From NCBI RefSeq assembly GCF_040515995.1, contig NZ_CP159485.1, positions 2,170,001 through 2,234,000 of the forward strand: a stretch of DNA of 64,000 bases, read 5' to 3'. The position numbers were made by a program, and so were the translations under genes. Source of the stretch: Proteinivorax hydrogeniformans. GTDB lineage: Bacteria; Bacillota; Proteinivoracia; Proteinivoracales; Proteinivoracaceae. The notes below the pieces were generated by a model that had not been told where the DNA came from, did not search any database, and was given only the letters and a program-made list of their open reading frames with translations. Shown in pieces: positions 59,932 through 64,000 of this stretch (positions are counted from its first letter, which is position 1; the number at the start of each line of letters is the position of its first letter).

Positions 59932-60822
59932 TTATTCTACTTGTTCTACTCTAAATCTTTTTGACAATTTTTCTATTAGCTCTAGAGCTATTTTTAAGTG
60001 GTAATTAAATACTATATCATCTGTATCAAGTTTCTGGCTATGGGATACATCTATTTCATATATTTTCTTAAGCAGCTTTGCATTATCTTCATCCAACTTA
60101 TAGCCGCCTCCCATATCCACTAACAAAACAACATTCCAGTTAAGCTTGTGCAATAACTTTTTAGTGTCATCAAAGTCAATGTCTTCGTCGCAATGCTCTT
60201 CACCTGGATGTATGGGTATTTTCTCTTCTTTTTCTATAGATGGAAATTCGTTTTCTAATTCATCTAGTTCCTCGGTGATAGCTTCTAAAGGTAGCTCTTC
60301 TTTATTTAAAATAAGCATTTCAATTATGTTGGTATACTTTTTGACTAAGTCCTCAGAATAATCGTATACTTTATCTCTGCTATACTGTGGTCTAATGGTA
60401 AAGTTAATAATAACTGCCACTACAATGCCGACAAATGTATCTAGTACACGGTTTAAACTGTAATAAATACTCGCAGTTTCATTTTTATCTAACATAATCG
60501 AAAGAAAAACAACAGAAGAGATAGTAATTGATTTATTCCAATCAAGCCTATTTGCAACATAGATTATTATAAGGATACCTATTCCTGTTATAACGGGATT
60601 TCCATGGGCAAAGGATGAGCCAATATAAGCAAAAACTGCCCCCATTATAGTGCCTAAAATTCTGTATTTCCCCATACTAAAAGAGTCAACTAAATTTCCC
60701 TGCATAGCTATAGCTGCAGCAACAGCAGCAAAAAATGGTGAATTTAATCCTAGAATATCAGCTAACACAACTGAAACTGTAACCGCCATGGCTGTCTTGA
60801 CAATACGCATTCCTACAAACAT
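59932..60822 (-). CDS. Aromatic acid exporter family (FUSC-like) membrane protein
   Basis: 296 residues. Six membrane helices in the first 150 residues include GLNSPFFAAVAAAIAMQGNL, YRILGTIMGAVFAYIG and NRVLDTFVGIVVAVIINFTI, the pattern of the ArAE/DUF939 family. The remaining half is a soluble, charged helical domain. Relatives export aromatic acids or have unknown roles. The ATG at 60822 lacks an ideal ribosome site; a GGAG lies about 15 nt upstream. Confidence 0.8.
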   Translation of the reverse strand: MFVGMRIVKTAMAVTVSVVLADILGLNSPFFAAVAAAIAMQGNLVDSFSMGKYRILGTIMGAVFAYIGSSFAHGNPVITGIGILIIIYVANRLDWNKSITISSVVFLSIMLDKNETASIYYSLNRVLDTFVGIVVAVIINFTIRPQYSRDKVYDYSEDLVKKYTNIIEMLILNKEELPLEAITEELDELENEFPSIEKEEKIPIHPGEEHCDEDIDFDDTKKLLHKLNWNVVLLVDMGGGYKLDEDNAKLLKKIYEIDVSHSQKLDTDDIVFNYHLKIALELIEKLSKRFRVEQVE

Positions 60823-60967
60823 TTCTTAATATCTCATCTCCAAATTATTGATATTAAGTATTATATCATTTATACATTAATTAAGCTAATACTAACGCAG
60901 GACTTTCACCTTGCATTACAGAATATAAAAGTAAAGGGTTCGTTGACTTATAAAGGAGGATATACCA

Positions 60968-61135
60968 ATGAGTGAGCTAATTAGCTATATAATAGCTGTT
61001 GCTATTTATGGATTATTAATGTTTCTTTTTCATAGAAAGAAGCATCAAGAAACAGAGCCAGCGCTTAAAGAGGCAGTGATTTCTACTGCAATTTTTGCAC
61101 TTTTATACGGATTGATTATAGTTTTATGGCGCTAA
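60968..61135 (+). CDS. Small membrane protein, 55 aa
   Basis: Read directly: ATG at 60968 after AAAGGAGG, TAA at 61133-61135. The product starts MSELISYIIAVAIYGLLMFL and ends LYGLIIVLWR. Two membrane helices flank a charged loop (HRKKHQETEPALKE). Function unknown, but the strong ribosome site, good terminator and codon use argue that it is real. Confidence 0.7.
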   Translation: MSELISYIIAVAIYGLLMFLFHRKKHQETEPALKEAVISTAIFALLYGLIIVLWR

Positions 61136-61143
61136 CTGTGCAG

Positions 61144-61172
61144 TAAGCACCCACTTTCAAAGAGTGGGTGCT
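61144..61172. terminator. Shared terminator, small membrane protein and LRR genes
   Basis: 11-bp perfect stem AAGCACCCACT / AGTGGGTGCTT with a 7-nt loop, T-rich on the plus side. It sits between convergent genes. Confidence 0.75.
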
Positions 61173-62617
61173 TATTTTAGGTTAACCATGAGATTTTCCC
61201 ATCTAATTTCACTTTCATTTTGTCTAAGGTTATACTTAATTTTTAAATTTGCTTTTTCTTCGTCCCACACCAAAAACCTAGGTGTTATTGGATTATCAAA
61301 TATGGAGCTATCTTGCTTAGCCACACTTACTACCTTCTGGAGGTCTCCAGCTTCAGATAACCTAAAATCTGCAATTTGCATATCCCTTACCTTGCCTTCA
61401 CTTGTAATAACCATGAAAACATACTCCCTAGAAGGTGACCACTCTAACTGAACCTTTTCATCATCAGTAACCGTTATATAGTTAGAAATTGCGGCACCAT
61501 CAAAAACCATATTTTCTATCGAGGGTAGCGAAACTAACTGACTATAAGCTTGGCTAGAGTTGTTATTCTGTATATCTAATTTAGCAAGCCTGTCTAGTTT
61601 AGCTAACGGCTCTACATTATTGATATTGTTATAAGAAAGGTCTAGCTCAGTTAAGTTTTTTAAGTTAGCTAACGCATCTATGTCTTCAATTGCATTATTT
61701 TTTAAGCACAACTCCTCTAGACCATGAAGACCCTGTAATGCAGTAACGTCCTCTATTTTATTACCTTCTAGCTTTAACACCTTTAAATTTGTCATGTTAG
61801 CTAAAGGAGTTAAATCCGCTATTTGGTTATGTGATAAGTCTAGCTTTTCTAAACTAGTAAGATGTAAAAGGGGGCTCAAGTCGGTAATTGAGTTATGAGA
61901 AAGATCCAACTCCTTTAAGTTAATTAAGCCTCTTAAACCGAATAAGTCATCTATATCGTTATTCTGTAGGTTTAATGATCTTAAACTATTTAACTTTTCT
62001 AAGTCTGAGATGGTACATATGCTACTATTAGGCAGGTTTAACACTTTTAACTGTGACAAATGTCTAATCCTATCCATCCCTGCAATTGCCGCATCTTCTC
62101 TAAACTCCAAACTAATTTCTTGTAAGTTTGTTGCATACTCTAAGCCGGTCAAATCATTTATTTGACTTGTGGTAGTTAAAGTTTTAACTTTTTTTAAGTC
62201 ATCTTTTGTTAAATTTCCCTCTACTTCTAATAAGGCTTTTAACTCCTCTTTTAACTCCCCCTGTACTAACAAGCTAACAAAATGAGCCTCAACTTCACTA
62301 TCTTTTTCCACCTCAAATAACAGTTGCTCTTTATCATAAATTTTTTCTCCATCTACAATCCACTTTTCTAAACGATACCCATCTTTAGGCTCTGCAGTTA
62401 TCGCTACCTTCTGTCCTATGTTATAGCCTCCTCCCCCCTTTACGACCCCTCCCTCCTTTGGTATCGCAATGGCGTTAATTTCCTTAAGATGAGAACTGCT
62501 TGCCACATAGGCAGCGCTAAAAATAATTAACAGCATTAACACCGTCACAATCTTTTTGTTCTTCTTAACCGGGATTACAATTTTGTCTGATATAAGCTTC
62601 TTCTTTAAGCTAAACAA
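61172..62617 (-). CDS. Internalin-like LRR protein with InlB-type B-repeat
   Basis: About 481 residues. An N-terminal basic segment and helix (VLMLLIIFSAAYVA) anchor or export it. An InlB B-repeat-like domain follows (VAITAEPKDGYRLEKWIVDG). About nine 22-residue internalin-type leucine-rich repeats of the pattern LxxLTxLDLSxNxIxDLxPL come next, and a C-terminal beta-rich domain ends it. No sorting signal is present, so it is membrane-anchored or secreted. The likely start is the TTG at 62617, with AGGGGTGG upstream; a GTG at 62626 is the alternative. It follows a second LRR gene by 15 nt. Confidence 0.83.
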   Translation of the reverse strand: MFSLKKKLISDKIVIPVKKNKKIVTVLMLLIIFSAAYVASSSHLKEINAIAIPKEGGVVKGGGGYNIGQKVAITAEPKDGYRLEKWIVDGEKIYDKEQLLFEVEKDSEVEAHFVSLLVQGELKEELKALLEVEGNLTKDDLKKVKTLTTTSQINDLTGLEYATNLQEISLEFREDAAIAGMDRIRHLSQLKVLNLPNSSICTISDLEKLNSLRSLNLQNNDIDDLFGLRGLINLKELDLSHNSITDLSPLLHLTSLEKLDLSHNQIADLTPLANMTNLKVLKLEGNKIEDVTALQGLHGLEELCLKNNAIEDIDALANLKNLTELDLSYNNINNVEPLAKLDRLAKLDIQNNNSSQAYSQLVSLPSIENMVFDGAAISNYITVTDDEKVQLEWSPSREYVFMVITSEGKVRDMQIADFRLSEAGDLQKVVSVAKQDSSIFDNPITPRFLVWDEEKANLKIKYNLRQNESEIRWENLMVNLK

Positions 62618-62632
62618 TAAAACCACCCCTAA

Positions 62633-64000
62633 TTAAAAGATTTCTATAAAGACGTCCACACCTTCCTTTTGCAAATCATTGGCAATTTCCCGCAGCTTAG
62701 CTTCTTCCATATTGTTGCTACCTAGCGAAACAAACTTCAAACTTTTAAATTCAAATAATAAGGAAAAATCTTCAATTAAGTTTCCACTTAAATATATGCG
62801 TTCAACGTTTTCTAGTGCTGCTAGAGGTGTTATGTCTGCTATGCGGTTTCTAGCTAAAGCAACACCCCTTAATTTCGATAAACTACTTAATGGAGTTAAG
62901 TCCTCAACTTTGTTGTTGCTCAATGTCAGTTCTTCCAGCTTATATAAATTTTTAAGGGGAGTTAAGCATTTTATCTCATTATGTCTAAGTAACAGCGTAT
63001 CAAGGTTTGTAAGATTTTCAACTGGGCTAATGTCTGAAAGTTGGTTGTCAGTTAATTGTAGGGTTTTGAGATTGTGCAAGGTTTTAATTGAGGATATATC
63101 ACTTATATTGTTGTAACTTAGATCTAGCTCCTCTAAATTATCTAGATTTTCAAGTGGAGATAAGTCACTTATGTTATTTTCTTTGAGACTTAGTGAGTAT
63201 AGATTATCTTTATCGCTTAAAAAGCTTAAGGACTCTATTTCTTGACGAGCTATGGCAAGTTCACTAAGATTTAAAAGCTCTTTTACAAAACTTAGGTCAC
63301 CATTACTATTCCTTATATATCTAAGAGTTTTCACATTGCTAAGCCCATTAAGAGCTTTGTTATCCTTTATTTCATTTGATGCTAGTTCTAACTTGCCTAA
63401 ACTAGGTAACTTATCTATCCCCTCTAAGCTATCTATCTTAGAGTTACTCAAGTATAGCTCATTTAGCTTTTTCATATCTTTAAAAACGTAAACGTCATCT
63501 ATACCTATGCCAGTTAGGAATAAACTTTCAAGCTTTGTTAAATTACGCAATCCTTCCTCTAAGCCTTTAACATCTTCTATTTTTGTAGTTTCATCAAAGT
63601 CTAGGGTTAGTGATAAGTGCTTTAGGTTTGGTAACTTGTTTAAAAATTTATAATCGTCTATTTCTACACTAACTATTCTAAGCTTTTTTATGGTCTGATT
63701 ATGTTTTATATCGCGCAAGTCATTTATGGTGTTACCATAAAATCCCATTTTTTCTAAACTTGTAAAGTTTTCAAGTCCTGATAAGCTGTTAACTACTGTG
63801 TCATTGTAAAATCTCATTTCTTGGATTTGTTGTAGCTCCTTAAAAGTTTCAAGACTATCTAAGTTTATATCTGAAAAAGATAATGTCTTTAAGTTTTGCA
63901 AATCTTTTAAGGGACTATAGTCAGTTATATTGTCATTTGAAAATGTAATTTCAGCTAAGTTTTCGGCATATTGCAACCCCTCTAAACTAGTAGCACCAAC
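62633..64000 (-). CDS. Internalin-like LRR protein (5' end outside window)
   Basis: 456 residues visible; the frame is open to the window edge (reading VGATSLEGLQYAENL at the start), so the N-terminus is missing. About 19 leucine-rich repeats of 20-24 residues run through it, for example NLEELDLSYNNISDISSI and NLDTLLLRHNEIKCLTPL. The C-terminus ends in a short non-repeat segment (LREIANDLQKEGVDVFIEIF), with no wall-sorting signal. It is the upstream partner of the LRR gene at 61.2 kb. The pair probably acts at the cell surface in binding. Confidence 0.85.
   Translation of the reverse strand, partial: VGATSLEGLQYAENLAEITFSNDNITDYSPLKDLQNLKTLSFSDINLDSLETFKELQQIQEMRFYNDTVVNSLSGLENFTSLEKMGFYGNTINDLRDIKHNQTIKKLRIVSVEIDDYKFLNKLPNLKHLSLTLDFDETTKIEDVKGLEEGLRNLTKLESLFLTGIGIDDVYVFKDMKKLNELYLSNSKIDSLEGIDKLPSLGKLELASNEIKDNKALNGLSNVKTLRYIRNSNGDLSFVKELLNLSELAIARQEIESLSFLSDKDNLYSLSLKENNISDLSPLENLDNLEELDLSYNNISDISSIKTLHNLKTLQLTDNQLSDISPVENLTNLDTLLLRHNEIKCLTPLKNLYKLEELTLSNNKVEDLTPLSSLSKLRGVALARNRIADITPLAALENVERIYLSGNLIEDFSLLFEFKSLKFVSLGSNNMEEAKLREIANDLQKEGVDVFIEIF

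Noticed and set aside
1-64000. Prophage, transposon, tRNA or rRNA genes.
   Set aside because: No integrase, transposase, capsid or tail gene, and no tRNA cloverleaf or rRNA signature, was recognised by eye.

Overview
The window reads as chromosomal DNA of a low-GC, Gram-positive, strictly anaerobic bacterium of the Clostridia. Clues are AT-rich sequence, strong AGGAGG ribosome binding sites, a clostridial 2[4Fe-4S] ferredoxin, a rubrerythrin-type oxygen-defence protein, a butyryl-CoA pathway with electron-transfer flavoprotein, a sortase with a cell-wall-anchored substrate, and a chemoreceptor. The style resembles proteolytic anaerobes such as Anaerobranca or Proteinivorax, but that placement is only a guess. 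No rRNA, tRNA, CRISPR array, transposase or prophage was seen. Both window edges cut a gene: a DUF1576 membrane protein on the left and an internalin-like leucine-rich-repeat (LRR) protein on the right.

Layout. 0-10.6 kb holds housekeeping and stress genes: rubrerythrin, MFS transporter, HD-GYP phosphodiesterase, Hsp33, ferredoxin, DUF2797, two tandem amidohydrolases, DUF2062 and an orphan ComGC-like pilin. 10.8-14.3 kb is a two-gene ABC exporter. 14.4-18.6 kb is a surface locus: small membrane protein, lipoprotein, class B sortase and an LRR/Ig-like wall protein ending in NPETG. 18.7-23.8 kb has a nucleotidyltransferase-methyltransferase fusion, CoA-disulfide reductase with rhodanese, and oligoendopeptidase F.

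The centre of interest is 23.9-42.1 kb. Here three minus-strand transcription units are each preceded by a sequence matching the sigma-54 (-24/-12) promoter, and a PAS-AAA-Fis sigma-54 activator gene lies among them. Unit 1 is crt-hbd-thl-bcd-etfB-etfA (butyryl-CoA cycle). Unit 2 is a MaoC hydratase plus a complete branched-chain amino-acid-type ABC importer. Unit 3 is an alpha/beta hydrolase, a soluble chemoreceptor-like protein and two divergent KAS III-like enzymes flanking a CoA-transferase. This looks like one regulon for sensing, importing, activating and beta-oxidising an unidentified short-chain acyl or keto compound. The assembly, especially unit 3, is the best candidate for an undescribed system.

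42.5-56.8 kb returns to general functions: ABC-class ATPase, CofE-like protein, cyclophilin, two flavoproteins, a large glutamine synthetase, a GIY-YIG protein, VTT membrane protein, MntR-like regulator with a divergent manganese transporter, a membrane-anchored protein with three FMN-binding-like repeats, and a glycerophosphodiesterase. At 57.4-57.9 kb a non-coding repeat array includes two long hairpins with identical loops and covarying stems. 57.9-64 kb has a D-cysteine desulfhydrase-like enzyme, small membrane proteins, an aromatic-acid-exporter-like protein and two LRR proteins.
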